DNA of 64,000 bases from an uncultured Bacteroidales bacterium (GCA_937899245.1 CALDKB010000025.1:43573-107572); one strand, 5' to 3'. Positions 25,766 through 34,300 are shown, numbered from the stretch's first letter. Notes: generated by a model not told the origin, from the sequence alone. Program-made: numbers and translations.

Positions 25766-26656
25766 TTATGCTCGTGGATGAGCTTGTTTATATACTGTTT
25801 TTAATTTCTCAAATGTATTGTGCGTATATACCTGTGTAGCCGACAAGCTCGCATGTCCCAAAAGTTCCTTTATGGCATTAAGGTCGGCTCCGTGATTTAG
25901 CATCTGCGTTGCAAACGTATGCCTCAGCACATGCGGGCTTTTCTTGTCGATGCTTGTAACCTGCTCGAGGTAATGTACTACTTTTCTGTAAACAAACTTG
26001 TCGTACATTTTGTTTCCCTTGTCGGTTACTAGCAGCCACGCATTTGCGCTTACGTCAAAACCCTGCTCCTTCTTCAACTCGATATATTCGTTATACCTAT
26101 TAATAATATAGTCGTTCAGTGGGCATAGCCTTTCTTTACTTCTTTTGCCGAAAATCTTTACCTGGCGTTCGGCAACCATAAAGTCCAGATGCTTAATGTT
26201 TATTAGTTCCGACAATCGCATACCTGTGGCATAGAACAACTCAATCATGAACTCGTCGCGCTTCCCGGCAAATCCTTCTGGATAAAAATCCGTTGCCGTC
26301 ATGTGATTCATGTCGGCTTCGGCAACAAATTCTGGCAGACGTTTGCTGCTCTTCTGACTTACTATTTTTGCTAATGGATTTCTGTCGAGTTTGCCCATTT
26401 TTTTCATATATGCCGCAAAAGCTTTCAGGCTCGACAACTTGCGATTTATACTTCTTGAAGATATACCATCTTCCTTCAACTCCATCATCCAGCGACGTAT
26501 ATCCTTGTCGTTGAAATAATTCAAATCCGGAGATTCGTTTGAATTACCACAAACAAAATCACGAAACTGAACCAGGTCAGTTTCGTAAGATTTTATTGTG
26601 TGCTCGGAACTTCTTCGTTCGAGCCTCAAATATTCCGCGAACTTTTTTATTTCCAT
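25766..26656 (-). CDS. xerC: Tyrosine recombinase XerC/XerD
   Basis: A 296-residue tyrosine recombinase with a SAM-like N-terminal domain (FAEYLRLERRSSEHTIKSYE) and a full catalytic set: Arg in TGMRLSELI, the HVLRHTFATQML box, His in ELLGHASL and Tyr in TQVYTH. This length and context fit chromosome dimer resolution (XerC/XerD) and not a mobile-element integrase; no att sites or cargo are seen. Whether it is XerC or XerD is not decided by sequence alone. It sits between rpsU and hpf. Confidence 0.88.
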   Translation of the reverse strand: MEIKKFAEYLRLERRSSEHTIKSYETDLVQFRDFVCGNSNESPDLNYFNDKDIRRWMMELKEDGISSRSINRKLSSLKAFAAYMKKMGKLDRNPLAKIVSQKSSKRLPEFVAEADMNHMTATDFYPEGFAGKRDEFMIELFYATGMRLSELINIKHLDFMVAERQVKIFGKRSKERLCPLNDYIINRYNEYIELKKEQGFDVSANAWLLVTDKGNKMYDKFVYRKVVHYLEQVTSIDKKSPHVLRHTFATQMLNHGADLNAIKELLGHASLSATQVYTHNTFEKLKTVYKQAHPRA

Positions 26657-26719
26657 TTGCTACCGTATACGACAACGATAGCAAATTTAAGAAATAAAAA
26701 TATGAATACGAAAATATTT

Positions 26720-26917
26720 TTAATTATTTTCCTGCATGCTCTGCAATTTCTGTACGTAAATTGCGTGGAGCTTCTGCTGACGGTTCAATACGGATGGCTT
26801 GTCAAACTGCTGACGTGCTCTTAATTCCTTTACTACGCCGGTCTTTTCGAATTTTCTTTTGAATTTCTTCAAGGCTCTATCGATGTTTTCGCCTTCTTTT
26901 ACAGGTACAATAATCAT
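26720..26917 (-). CDS. rpsU: 30S ribosomal protein S21
   Basis: A 65-residue S21 beginning MIIVPVKEGENIDRALKKFK. The open frame extends further upstream, but that part crosses the promoter region and lacks family resemblance, so the Met at 26917 is the start. The basic helix KRKFEKTGVVKELRARQQF is typical. It is first in a unit with xerC and hpf. Confidence 0.95.
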   Translation of the reverse strand: MIIVPVKEGENIDRALKKFKRKFEKTGVVKELRARQQFDKPSVLNRQQKLHAIYVQKLQSMQENN

Positions 26918-26969
26918 TTTGTTATCTTTTTTAATTTCTAAAATTTTGTTTCTTAAATTTTTTGGACTG

Positions 26970-27000
26970 CAAAAGTACACATAAATTACGTACTGACAAA
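26970..27000 (-). promoter_or_regulatory. Bacteroidetes-type promoter of rpsU
   Basis: The minus strand has TTTG (27000-26997), exactly 19 bases, then TACTTTTG (26977-26970), a full match to TTTG-N19-TAnnTTTG. It lies 53 bases before the S21 start. Confidence 0.85.
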
Positions 27001-27219
27001 TTTTTTTTAACGATTTTGCAGATTTTTATTTACTGTTTTACAATAAGTTACAAAAACGATGTTAATTTCTATGCGATTTTCGGCATTATTTTATAGTCAA
27101 CACAAGCTCAGTGCTCTGTCTCGCCTCAAACTATTGTCATCAAATTCTTCATTCATTTTGTTAATTTTCAATGTTAATAAGTTACCACCCGCCTATGTCA
27201 CACCATGCATATTCTTCGC

Positions 27220-27227
27220 TAAATTTG
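27220..27227 (+). promoter_or_regulatory. -7 box upstream of glmM
   Basis: TAAATTTG matches TAnnTTTG and lies 22 bases before the ATG. No good TTTG is found 19 bases upstream, so this is a half-supported promoter. Confidence 0.5.
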
Positions 27228-27249
27228 TGCATTACTAAAATTTAACGAA

Positions 27250-28638
27250 ATGACACTTATTAAATCAATATCAGGCATCCGCGGCACTATCGGCGGACAA
27301 ATTTCGGAGAACCTCACTCCTATCGACATTGTAAAATTCACTTCGGCATACGGAATCTGGAACCGCAAGCAAGGCCTCAACAACAACAAAATCGTTGTTG
27401 GACGCGATGCTCGCCTTTCGGGACAAATGGTCGAAAACATCGTCGTTTCTACCTTGGTTTCGCTTGGTTTCGAAGTTATCAATATAGGAATGGCAACTAC
27501 ACCTACTACCGAAGTTGCTGTAATTATGGAAAAGGCAGCCGGCGGAATCATCATCACAGCTTCGCACAATCCTAAGCAGTGGAACGCCCTGAAACTCCTC
27601 AACAGCCACGGCGAATTCCTAACCGACAAGGAAGGCAAGGACGTGCTTGCTATTGCCGAATCGGAAGATTTCACCTACAACGACATCGACCACCTTGGCA
27701 AGGAAACCAAAATCGAACACTACGAAGACCGCCATATCGACATGGTGCTCAACCTCAAGACCGTAAACATCAGCGCTATTAAGGCAGCCAACTTCAAGGT
27801 TGTAATCGACTGCGTAAACTCCGTAGGCGGAATCGTGCTTCCAAAGCTACTGAAGAAACTTGGCGTCAACAACATCGTTGAACTCAACTGCGAGGCAAAC
27901 GGACATTTTGCTCACACTCCGGAACCAATTCCTGAAAACCTCACCCAGATTGCCGGCGAAATGCCAAAGCAGAACGCTCACGTTGGTTTCGTTGTTGATC
28001 CAGACGTCGACCGTCTTGCAATAATCTGCGAGGACGGACAGATGTTCGGCGAGGAATACACACTCGTTTCTGTTGCCGACTACATCCTTTCAAAGACTAA
28101 GGGCAATACCGTTTCTAATATGTCATCTACACGTGCCTTGCGCGACGTTACCGAAAAGTACGGTTGCTCGTACAATGCGGCTGCTGTTGGCGAAGTTAAC
28201 GTTGTTACAAAGATGAAGGAAACAAATGCCGTTATCGGTGGCGAAGGCAACGGTGGTGTAATTTATCCTGAAGCTCACTACGGACGCGATGCTCTCGTTG
28301 GCATTGCTTTATTCCTATCGCTGATGGCCGAAAAGAAGATGAAAGTTACAGAACTTCGCAAGACTTTCCCCGAATATTCTATTTCGAAGAACAAGATTCA
28401 GCTCAACGAAAAGATTAACGTCGACAACATATTGAAGACCATGGCTCAAAAATATGCCGACTTCCCTGTATCGACCATCGACGGCGTAAAGATTGAATTC
28501 CCAGAAACAAAGGAATGGGTTCACCTTCGCAAGTCGAACACCGAGCCAATCATCCGCATCTACTCCGAAAGCAGCACACTCGAAAAGGCAGACGTTGTTG
28601 CAAAGAAGATAATGAAGGAGATTGAAGAAATAATGTAA
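27250..28638 (+). CDS. glmM: Phosphoglucosamine mutase (alpha-D-phosphohexomutase family)
   Basis: A 462-residue phosphohexomutase. The phosphoserine loop GIIITASHNPKQWNALK (Ser about 104), the metal loop DPDVDRL, the sugar-binding GGEGNGGVIYPE and the phosphate-binding C-terminal RKSNTEPIIRIY are all present. The closest fit is GlmM, which converts glucosamine-6-P to glucosamine-1-P for UDP-GlcNAc synthesis, although phosphomannomutase or phosphoglucomutase activity cannot be excluded. It is a single-gene unit with its own terminator. Confidence 0.85.
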   Translation: MTLIKSISGIRGTIGGQISENLTPIDIVKFTSAYGIWNRKQGLNNNKIVVGRDARLSGQMVENIVVSTLVSLGFEVINIGMATTPTTEVAVIMEKAAGGIIITASHNPKQWNALKLLNSHGEFLTDKEGKDVLAIAESEDFTYNDIDHLGKETKIEHYEDRHIDMVLNLKTVNISAIKAANFKVVIDCVNSVGGIVLPKLLKKLGVNNIVELNCEANGHFAHTPEPIPENLTQIAGEMPKQNAHVGFVVDPDVDRLAIICEDGQMFGEEYTLVSVADYILSKTKGNTVSNMSSTRALRDVTEKYGCSYNAAAVGEVNVVTKMKETNAVIGGEGNGGVIYPEAHYGRDALVGIALFLSLMAEKKMKVTELRKTFPEYSISKNKIQLNEKINVDNILKTMAQKYADFPVSTIDGVKIEFPETKEWVHLRKSNTEPIIRIYSESSTLEKADVVAKKIMKEIEEIM

Positions 28639-28681
28639 GCGACACATCACCACGCGATTTATTTGACATTCAGCAAAATAT

Positions 28682-28714
28682 TCCCCTTTCCACTTCTGGG
28701 AAGGGGATTTTTTT
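28682..28714 (+). terminator. Rho-independent terminator of glmM
   Basis: Stem TCCCCTTTCC with GGGAAGGGGA (one G-T pair) and a loop of six bases, followed by seven T, about 45 bases after the glmM stop. Confidence 0.87.
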
Positions 28715-28716
28715 GC

Positions 28717-28930
28717 ATTCGAAACTTGCAACTAACTACTTAGCTTGTCGTAGGCTCTGCCTACGTCACTGCACCCACAAGGCTCCTGCCTTGAACCTCA
28801 CTAACTATTCGGAACTTGCGACGAAATACTTTACAGATTCATAAGATTATGGCATAGCCAGTAGATTTACAGATTTCTCGGTGCAGCCGTAGGATACAAT
28901 ATGGCAAGATAACGATTTACGGTTCTGCCG
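28717..28930. other. Gene-free region with small hairpins behind glmM
   Basis: No open frame or tRNA is seen. Two short palindromes lie close together: GTAGGCtctGCCTAC near 28750 and CAAGGCtcctGCCTTG near 28780. They have the look of a degenerate intergenic repeat, but no second copy was noticed in this window. Confidence 0.4.
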
Positions 28931-28932
28931 GT

Positions 28933-29703
28933 TCAGCGGTTCTGCACCTCCACCTTCAATCCATCGTATGCCAGTTCCATCCCTTCGGGCAAGCTCTTCG
29001 ATGCCACCGAATTCGATATTCTATGCCCTATATGTGTGAAATATGTCTTGTTAGCCCCCACTTTTCTGGCAAACTCTACAGCTTCGCCTAGCGTGAAATG
29101 TGCTTGATGAAGTTCGTACTGCAAGGCATTTACAACCAGCACATCAAGATTCTGAAGTTTAGGCAATTCGTCGTCGGGGACAAACTTGGCATCAGTAATA
29201 TATGCAAAACCACCAATACGATATCCTAAGATTGGCAATTTGCCATGAAAAACGCGTATTGGAGTAATATTTGTATCGCCAATGCAGAAATCGGATTCTG
29301 AATCAATCGTATGTATGTTGACCTTAGGCACACCAGGATAGTCACTATTCTCGAATATGTAGAAGAACTGCTTGTGCAAACCATCGATGACGCGTTGCTC
29401 GGCATAAATCTCCATCGGCTTTTTGGTCAGGTAGTTGAGCGGACGAATATCATCGAGACCTCCGGTATGGTCGATATGACCATGGGTAAAGAGTATTGCA
29501 TCCACATTGCTTGCTCCTTCGCGAATCATCTGGTAACGGAAATCTGGACCGCAGTCAATAAGCAGATTCTTTCCGCCAACATGTATCAGCACCGACGAAC
29601 GCAAACGCTTGTCCCTAATGTCCATTGACTTGCAAATATCACAATTGCAACCTAAAATAGGTATTCCTTGCGATGTTCCTGTTCCCAAGAATACAACTTC
29701 CAT
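28933..29703 (-). CDS. MBL-fold metallohydrolase, PhnP-like
   Basis: The 256-residue protein from Met 29703 begins MEVVFLGTGTSQGIP; the frame extends upstream, but this start is family-like and lies 17 bases behind a -7 box. It has the metallo-beta-lactamase site THGHIDHTGG and a further metal-type cysteine cluster CNCDIC near the N-terminus, as in PhnP (cyclic ribose phosphate phosphodiesterase). Later ITDAKF and THIGHR complete the metal site. There are no phn genes near it, so the substrate is open; many Bacteroidetes carry such a protein annotated as PhnP-like or as a hydrolase. Confidence 0.85.
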   Translation of the reverse strand: MEVVFLGTGTSQGIPILGCNCDICKSMDIRDKRLRSSVLIHVGGKNLLIDCGPDFRYQMIREGASNVDAILFTHGHIDHTGGLDDIRPLNYLTKKPMEIYAEQRVIDGLHKQFFYIFENSDYPGVPKVNIHTIDSESDFCIGDTNITPIRVFHGKLPILGYRIGGFAYITDAKFVPDDELPKLQNLDVLVVNALQYELHQAHFTLGEAVEFARKVGANKTYFTHIGHRISNSVASKSLPEGMELAYDGLKVEVQNR

Positions 29704-29720
29704 AACCGAAAATTTTGAAA

Positions 29721-29728
29721 CAAAGGTA
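29721..29728 (-). promoter_or_regulatory. -7 box upstream of the PhnP-like gene
   Basis: The minus strand has TACCTTTG (TAnnTTTG) 17 bases before the ATG. No clear TTTG lies 19 bases upstream. Confidence 0.45.
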
Positions 29729-29970
29729 AGAAGAAATAAAGAATTTTTAGACCCACTGCTTATGATTTTTGATTTATGCTTTTGCCTCATTGATTAAACA
29801 TAGCACTATTTCAAGCAAAATATAACTTCCAAATATATACTTAACCAAGACCATCTCCAGATTTAAATCTATATAAATTATGTATATGCTTGCCATAAAC
29901 TTGGTATAAAGTTGTGTACTGGCTAACGTAACGACAGGAACTATTTTAAACAACTTCAAACTATTTCGTT

Positions 29971-29978
29971 ACCTTTGC
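29971..29978 (+). promoter_or_regulatory. -7 box upstream of the ATP-grasp gene
   Basis: TACCTTTG matches TAnnTTTG and lies 25 bases before the ATG. The -33 region is not a clear match. Confidence 0.5.
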
Positions 29979-30003
29979 ACCAAAATTTCAAAACACTTAC
30001 AAA

Positions 30004-31164
30004 ATGCTAATTTTAGAAAAACCATACGTATCGGAAAAGCTTATCCAAACGGCCATCGAGAAGAACATCCCAGTTCTACGCAACTATATGTCAGAAAAAA
30101 TAGTCGCTAATGGCTACAAGTTGAACCTTTACAACGATGATGAATTTGTGGCCGAATATCATAAGCGCCACCGCTTGTACTCAATGTCCGAAAACGGACT
30201 CGGCTGGATTGTCGAGCACCTTACCGACAAGGACGACAAGGAACTTATCGACAAGATAGAACTTCTGAAAAACAAGGCAACCTTCCGCCGTATCTGCAGC
30301 GACATGTACCCAGATTTCTTCTTCAAGGAGGTTGAGATCAGCGAACTCGTAAAGATGGACACCAAAGGATTGAAATTTCCGCTTGTTCTAAAGCCATCGG
30401 TTGGGTTCTTGAGCGTAGGAGTTTACGTTGTTCGCAACGATGACGAATGGAAAAACGCAATGGCCGACATCCAGAAAAATTTTGCAAAGTCGAGCGCTCA
30501 ATTTCCTGAATTTGTTGTTGGTACTGCAAAATTCCTCATCGAAGAATACATTCACGGCGAAGAATATGCTGTAGACGCATATTTCGATGAAGAAGGCAAG
30601 CCGGCAATCCTCAACATATACCATCACCGCTTTGCATCGGAATCGGACACCAGCGACCGTCTATACTGCTCGAGCAAAGCACTTTACGACGAATACGAAA
30701 AGACTTTCACCGACTTCCTCATAAACACCAACAAGGTCATCGGTCTGCGCAACTTCCCGATGCACATCGAATTCCGCTACGACGGCAAGAAGGCAATTCC
30801 TATCGAAATCAATCCTTTGCGTTTTGCAGGTTTCTGCCTCAACGAACTGCAGACTCATATCACCGGCATCCACCCTGTTGTTGCATACCTCGAAAACATA
30901 CACATCAGCAAGGAGGAAATGTGGGAAGGCCGCGAAAACGACACCTACAGTTTCTTGGTTCTCGAACGCCCGGCAAAGGCTGCCGAAAGTTCAGAATTCA
31001 ACAGGGAAAAGTTTTGCTCCAAATTCCACGACGTTCTGGAGGTTCGTGAAGTCAAGGAAGCCAGCGTAGGCGTTGCGGCAACATCGTTCACCCGCACCGA
31101 CAAGGCACATCTGTCCGAACTGGATGAAATCCTCACTTTGGACATGATGGATTATATGAAATAG
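30004..31164 (+). CDS. ATP-grasp domain protein, substrate unknown
   Basis: A 386-residue soluble protein with an ATP-grasp fold. The segments FPLVLKPSVGFLSVGVYVV (ATP-binding lid, about residues 125-145), KFLIEEYIHGEEYAVDAY (about 178-195) and MHIEFRYDGKKAIPIEINPL (metal site with Glu and Asn, about 256-275) are typical of carboxylate-amine/thiol ligases. It has no signal peptide. I do not recognise the subfamily. It faces a convergent acyltransferase/acyl-ligase/ACP operon with a shared bidirectional terminator; a common pathway is possible but convergent genes are weak evidence. Confidence 0.8.
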   Translation: MLILEKPYVSEKLIQTAIEKNIPVLRNYMSEKIVANGYKLNLYNDDEFVAEYHKRHRLYSMSENGLGWIVEHLTDKDDKELIDKIELLKNKATFRRICSDMYPDFFFKEVEISELVKMDTKGLKFPLVLKPSVGFLSVGVYVVRNDDEWKNAMADIQKNFAKSSAQFPEFVVGTAKFLIEEYIHGEEYAVDAYFDEEGKPAILNIYHHRFASESDTSDRLYCSSKALYDEYEKTFTDFLINTNKVIGLRNFPMHIEFRYDGKKAIPIEINPLRFAGFCLNELQTHITGIHPVVAYLENIHISKEEMWEGRENDTYSFLVLERPAKAAESSEFNREKFCSKFHDVLEVREVKEASVGVAATSFTRTDKAHLSELDEILTLDMMDYMK

Positions 31165-31182
31165 GCAAGATTCTAATATAAA

Positions 31183-31238
31183 AATCCCCTTTCCCGACAT
31201 CCGCACTAAACGGAAAACAAGGAAAGGGGATTTTTTTG
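31183..31238. terminator. Bidirectional terminator between the ATP-grasp gene and acpP-like gene
   Basis: A perfect 12-bp stem (AATCCCCTTTCC / GGAAAGGGGATT) with a 26-base loop is flanked by T on the + strand (seven T) and by T on the minus strand. It lies between convergent genes. Confidence 0.82.
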
Positions 31239-31253
31239 CTTATCGTATACCGC

Positions 31254-31484
31254 CTACTTGGTCTTGCTCTCTATATAAGCCACAACCTCGCCAACAGTCT
31301 TGAAAGGATTGACAGTATCGAAACGGAAATTAAATTCCTTCTCGATTGCCAATGCGAGCAGAATCATAGAAAGCGAATCAACGCCCAAATCCTGCATCAG
31401 CAAAGTGTCAGCTGTAATATTATCGGTATCTACATTTGGTTTTACTCCCTTGAAAACCTGTTTCAATCTTTCTAAAGTATCCAT
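31254..31484 (-). CDS. Acyl carrier protein
   Basis: A 76-residue acyl carrier protein with the phosphopantetheine-attachment Ser in GVDSLSM (Ser37) and a four-helix length. It is the last gene of the operon with the acyl ligase and acyltransferase, six bases behind the ligase. It is likely a dedicated carrier for this pathway and not the main fatty acid synthase AcpP, because no fab genes are near. Confidence 0.9.
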   Translation of the reverse strand: MDTLERLKQVFKGVKPNVDTDNITADTLLMQDLGVDSLSMILLALAIEKEFNFRFDTVNPFKTVGEVVAYIESKTK

Positions 31485-31490
31485 ATTCTT

Positions 31491-32987
31491 TTAGTTATTT
31501 TTTCTATCAACCTTCATTGCTCCTGTACGCTTGAAGTCTTCGGTGCGAACCTTCATTGTTGAGATATGCATAAAGCTTGGCATCTTGGCGTTAACCTCAT
31601 CGACCAGCTTCTGCAATTCGGCATGTACATTTGCCGGATCTGGATTTTCGAAAGAATCCATACGAGGAAGAATCTCGATTCCGATAACCATTTCGCCGTT
31701 CATTTCTACTTCCTTGACTAGGCAGTCTCTTACGCGGCCATCCATGTAAAAATGTTCCTCTATTTCTTCCGGAGAAACATTTTCACCGTTCTTTAAAAGG
31801 ATGATGTTCTTTATACGTCCTGTAATGTAAAGGAATCCATCCTCGTCGAAGCGAGCAAGGTCGCCGGTCTTTAGCCAACCGCCTTCCATAACTTCCGCTG
31901 TTGCCTGCGGGTCGTTGTAGTATCCTTGCATGATATTTTCGCCCTTAACCCAAAGTTCGCCGTTAACAAGCTTCAATTCCTGACCAGGATATGGCTTTCC
32001 GACTGATTCAGGCTTTTCAACTACATTTGCATTTCCCGAAACGAGGTTTGCACTCTCGGTAAGGCCATAACCGCCAAGCAAACTGATGCCAAACTGCTGG
32101 AACAATGCTATTAACTTCGGAGGAACATTAGCAGCACCGCAAATCAATGTATGCAGTTCACCGCCAAGGAATCCAACACCGTACATTTTAACAAGACCTA
32201 GCAGAATTTCGGCCATGCCTGGAACAACAACCAGACAAGTCGGCTTTATCTGCGGAATCTTGCCTATCATCGCCTTGATATCTTCGCAGCTGTAGATGAG
32301 AGCTCCTGTATATATGCACGACAAGAATCCCCTTACGATACCAAAGATATGCGACATCGGAAGCATAGCAATATAACGATGCGGACGCAAAACGCTGTCG
32401 GGCATAAAAATACCGCTGAAAGAACCACGCATCATTGCACCGTGCGACAAAACAACGCCCTTAGGCGCACCAGTCGTTCCTCCAGTAAAATAGATACATG
32501 CAACGTCATCCTTCTTGACATCGGCACATGGAGCAAAAGTTTCGCCCATTTCGCTTGCCGGAAGTACAGGAATCTGCAATTTTGCTGTCAACGGCTTGAA
32601 TTCGTCGCGTACAAACATTGCCTTGATGTTGAATTTCATCGTAGAACCAATAATTGCTGGCTCTGGCAATTGTGCCGGAAGCATCATAACTGTGTATCCT
32701 GCTGTTGTAATTGCAAAGAAAAGTTCCATTGCATCAACGGTATTGCGGTCGAAAACGGCTATATTGGAACCCTTTGGCAAATTAAGGCTGTTTATCAAGG
32801 CGCGGCGCTTTCCTATGCGTTCGTAGAACTCTGCGTAGGTGTATGTATTGACCATATCCGATACTGCTGGCCGGTCGGCATAGTCACGTTTTGTCTTTTC
32901 AAGCAAGTCAACTAACGTTGGCAAATAAGGAAGTTTTTCTAGTTCTTCCTTCGGAATCATGTTGTAGAAATAATTATCCATATTCAT
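31491..32987 (-). CDS. AMP-dependent acyl-CoA/acyl-ACP synthetase
   Basis: A 498-residue adenylate-forming enzyme. The P-loop YFTGGTTGAPKG, the A5-type motif GGYGLTESANL, the A7 motif TGDLARFDEDGF and the hinge/C-terminal GRIKNIILLKNGENVSPEEIE are all present. The catalytic Lys in the end segment (KRTGAMKVDR) fits. These enzymes load an acid onto CoA or a carrier protein with ATP. The adjacent ACP and PlsC-like gene suggest loading of the ACP and transfer to a glycerolipid or similar acceptor. The specificity is not visible. The start may be Met 32987 or the Met two codons later. Confidence 0.87.
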   Translation of the reverse strand: MNMDNYFYNMIPKEELEKLPYLPTLVDLLEKTKRDYADRPAVSDMVNTYTYAEFYERIGKRRALINSLNLPKGSNIAVFDRNTVDAMELFFAITTAGYTVMMLPAQLPEPAIIGSTMKFNIKAMFVRDEFKPLTAKLQIPVLPASEMGETFAPCADVKKDDVACIYFTGGTTGAPKGVVLSHGAMMRGSFSGIFMPDSVLRPHRYIAMLPMSHIFGIVRGFLSCIYTGALIYSCEDIKAMIGKIPQIKPTCLVVVPGMAEILLGLVKMYGVGFLGGELHTLICGAANVPPKLIALFQQFGISLLGGYGLTESANLVSGNANVVEKPESVGKPYPGQELKLVNGELWVKGENIMQGYYNDPQATAEVMEGGWLKTGDLARFDEDGFLYITGRIKNIILLKNGENVSPEEIEEHFYMDGRVRDCLVKEVEMNGEMVIGIEILPRMDSFENPDPANVHAELQKLVDEVNAKMPSFMHISTMKVRTEDFKRTGAMKVDRKNN

Positions 32988-32990
32988 ATC

Positions 32991-33629
32991 TTATTGTTTT
33001 TTGTTTCCTAATATTTCGAAAATATCCTTCTGCAATTTGAGCATCCTGTCGTGAAGCTTATCTGTTTGTTCCTTTATGTAGTCGGCTGTCATTCCGTTTG
33101 TCGGCGGATCAAGATGGAACGGCTCGCTAACAATTATCTTGGTTCGATGGATAAAATCGTATGGACCGTCGTTATAAACCATGACTATCTGAGCTCCAGA
33201 AACGGCCGCAATAGTTGTTACTCCGGAATGAAAAGGAAGAATCTCCTTGTTTTTCCCATGCCTGCCTTCAGGATAAATACAAATGCTTTCTTGCTTGTTG
33301 CGCAACAAGTCCACCGACTGGTAAACCCATGACGTATCAAGGTTCTGCCTGTCGATAGGAATACATCCGGAATGACGAAGGTACCACGCCATACCCTTGT
33401 TGTTCTCAAACCTGTCCTTTGCCGCCAGATGGTGCAACTTCTCCTTGCGGAAAATGGTACTGATAACGGTTCCGTCAACATGACTAATGTGATTACATAC
33501 CACAATTGTAGGCTGCTCAAAACATTTCTTGCGTTTCGGCTTTTGCTTGTAGTATACTTTGGGGTGATAAACAATATGCACTGCCGTTGACATTACAGCG
33601 AACAACACCTTATCAAAAATCTTGCTCAT
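32991..33629 (-). CDS. 1-acylglycerol-3-phosphate O-acyltransferase (PlsC) family protein
   Basis: A 212-residue PlsC-type acyltransferase with the HX4D catalytic motif in CNHISHVDGT (His47, Asp52) and the acceptor motif YPEGRHGK. A membrane-associated N-terminal helix precedes them. The frame can be extended to a GTG at 33683, but the Met at 33629 gives a more usual N-terminus. It is the first gene in the operon with the acyl ligase and ACP. The lipid product is unknown; it may be a lysophospholipid acyltransferase or may acylate another acceptor. Confidence 0.85.
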   Translation of the reverse strand: MSKIFDKVLFAVMSTAVHIVYHPKVYYKQKPKRKKCFEQPTIVVCNHISHVDGTVISTIFRKEKLHHLAAKDRFENNKGMAWYLRHSGCIPIDRQNLDTSWVYQSVDLLRNKQESICIYPEGRHGKNKEILPFHSGVTTIAAVSGAQIVMVYNDGPYDFIHRTKIIVSEPFHLDPPTNGMTADYIKEQTDKLHDRMLKLQKDIFEILGNKKQ

Positions 33630-33791
33630 TTGCAATCTGCCTTTCAGTTTCTTCAAAAGGCTAATATAATATATATTCTTCACTCAACAAGTTTTTTTTA
33701 TAAACATAATCTTAACGGCCTTTTTCTATAGTCGTTTTTTACGTAAAGCACATTTTACACCTTACTAATTTTCAACACATTATCCGCATAT

Positions 33792-33840
33792 AAACGACAA
33801 GAAACGACTATTAAACGAAAGCAAACGCTTAAAAACCGAC
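33792..33840. repeat. Helically phased AAACG repeat upstream of the SSB-like genes
   Basis: AAACGAC, AAACGAC, AAACGAA, AAACGCT and AAACCGAC start at 33792, 33802, 33813, 33823 and 33833, so the period is 10-11 bases, one helical turn. It lies about 80-130 bases before the first SSB-like gene and may be a bent-DNA site or a protein-binding array. The pattern is seen; the role is not known. Confidence 0.6.
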
Positions 33841-33920
33841 TCACCTTTTTGAAACGCCCGACTTTTGCAGCGGATTTCCACAACGGAACCGAAAAATTGT
33901 TCAACTGAAAAATTTACGAC

Positions 33921-34268
33921 ATGAAATTTGGCAAGCACATTGAAAAAACAGGACGCGTAGGATCGCAACCAGAAATTGCAAACGAAATTAACGGCAAGAA
34001 ACTTGTCCGCTTCCTGCTGGCGACAACAGCAACATGCATCAACAACGGACATTACACGCAACACACGCTTTGGCACACTGTTAATCTTATTGGCGACGCA
34101 GCAGATATGATCCTAAGCAATCACCTTTGTATCGGAGATGAAATAGAAATATCCGGCTACTGGCTTACAGACCGCTACACCGACCAGTTCGGAAACAAAA
34201 GATACAACTATGAAATATACGCCGAGCATGTGGAGCCAACACGTATGCAGGAAGAAAAAGTAGCATAA
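33921..34268 (+). CDS. Single-stranded DNA-binding-like OB-fold protein, divergent
   Basis: A 115-residue protein with an SSB-like OB fold: an N-terminal KTGRVGSQPEIANEINGK strand pair, the WHTVNLIGDAADM segment in place of the usual W-x-V-V-x-F/W block, and a GDEIEISGYW strand. It lacks the acidic C-terminal tail that recruits partners in typical SSB. It is directly followed by a second SSB-like gene (32 bases). No housekeeping role can be assigned; a paralogue specialised for a certain process is likely. Confidence 0.7.
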   Translation: MKFGKHIEKTGRVGSQPEIANEINGKKLVRFLLATTATCINNGHYTQHTLWHTVNLIGDAADMILSNHLCIGDEIEISGYWLTDRYTDQFGNKRYNYEIYAEHVEPTRMQEEKVA

Positions 34269-34300
34269 AACAAATCAAACAATTTTAAACAATTATAATT

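Larger units (their letters stand above)
26918..27249. other. Divergent intergenic region between rpsU and glmM
   Basis: 332 gene-free bases. They hold the rpsU promoter (26970-27000, minus strand) and a -7 box for glmM (27220-27227, plus strand). The middle part (about 27030-27200) has no gene or clear hairpin that I can see. Confidence 0.7.
29704..30003. other. Divergent intergenic region between the PhnP-like and ATP-grasp genes
   Basis: About 300 AT-rich gene-free bases. They hold a minus-strand -7 box (29721-29728) and a plus-strand -7 box (29971-29978); nothing else was recognised. Confidence 0.6.

Noticed and set aside
25766..26656. Tyrosine recombinase as an integrase of a mobile element
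   Set aside because: It sits between rpsU and hpf, has XerC/D length and no att repeats or cargo, even though tRNA genes are near.
31254..33629. Acyl cassette as part of an aryl-polyene or fatty acid synthase cluster
   Set aside because: No ketosynthase, reductase or dehydratase gene is present nearby.
33792..33840. AAACG repeat as a CRISPR array
   Set aside because: Units are only seven bases with no spacers of constant length and no cas genes.
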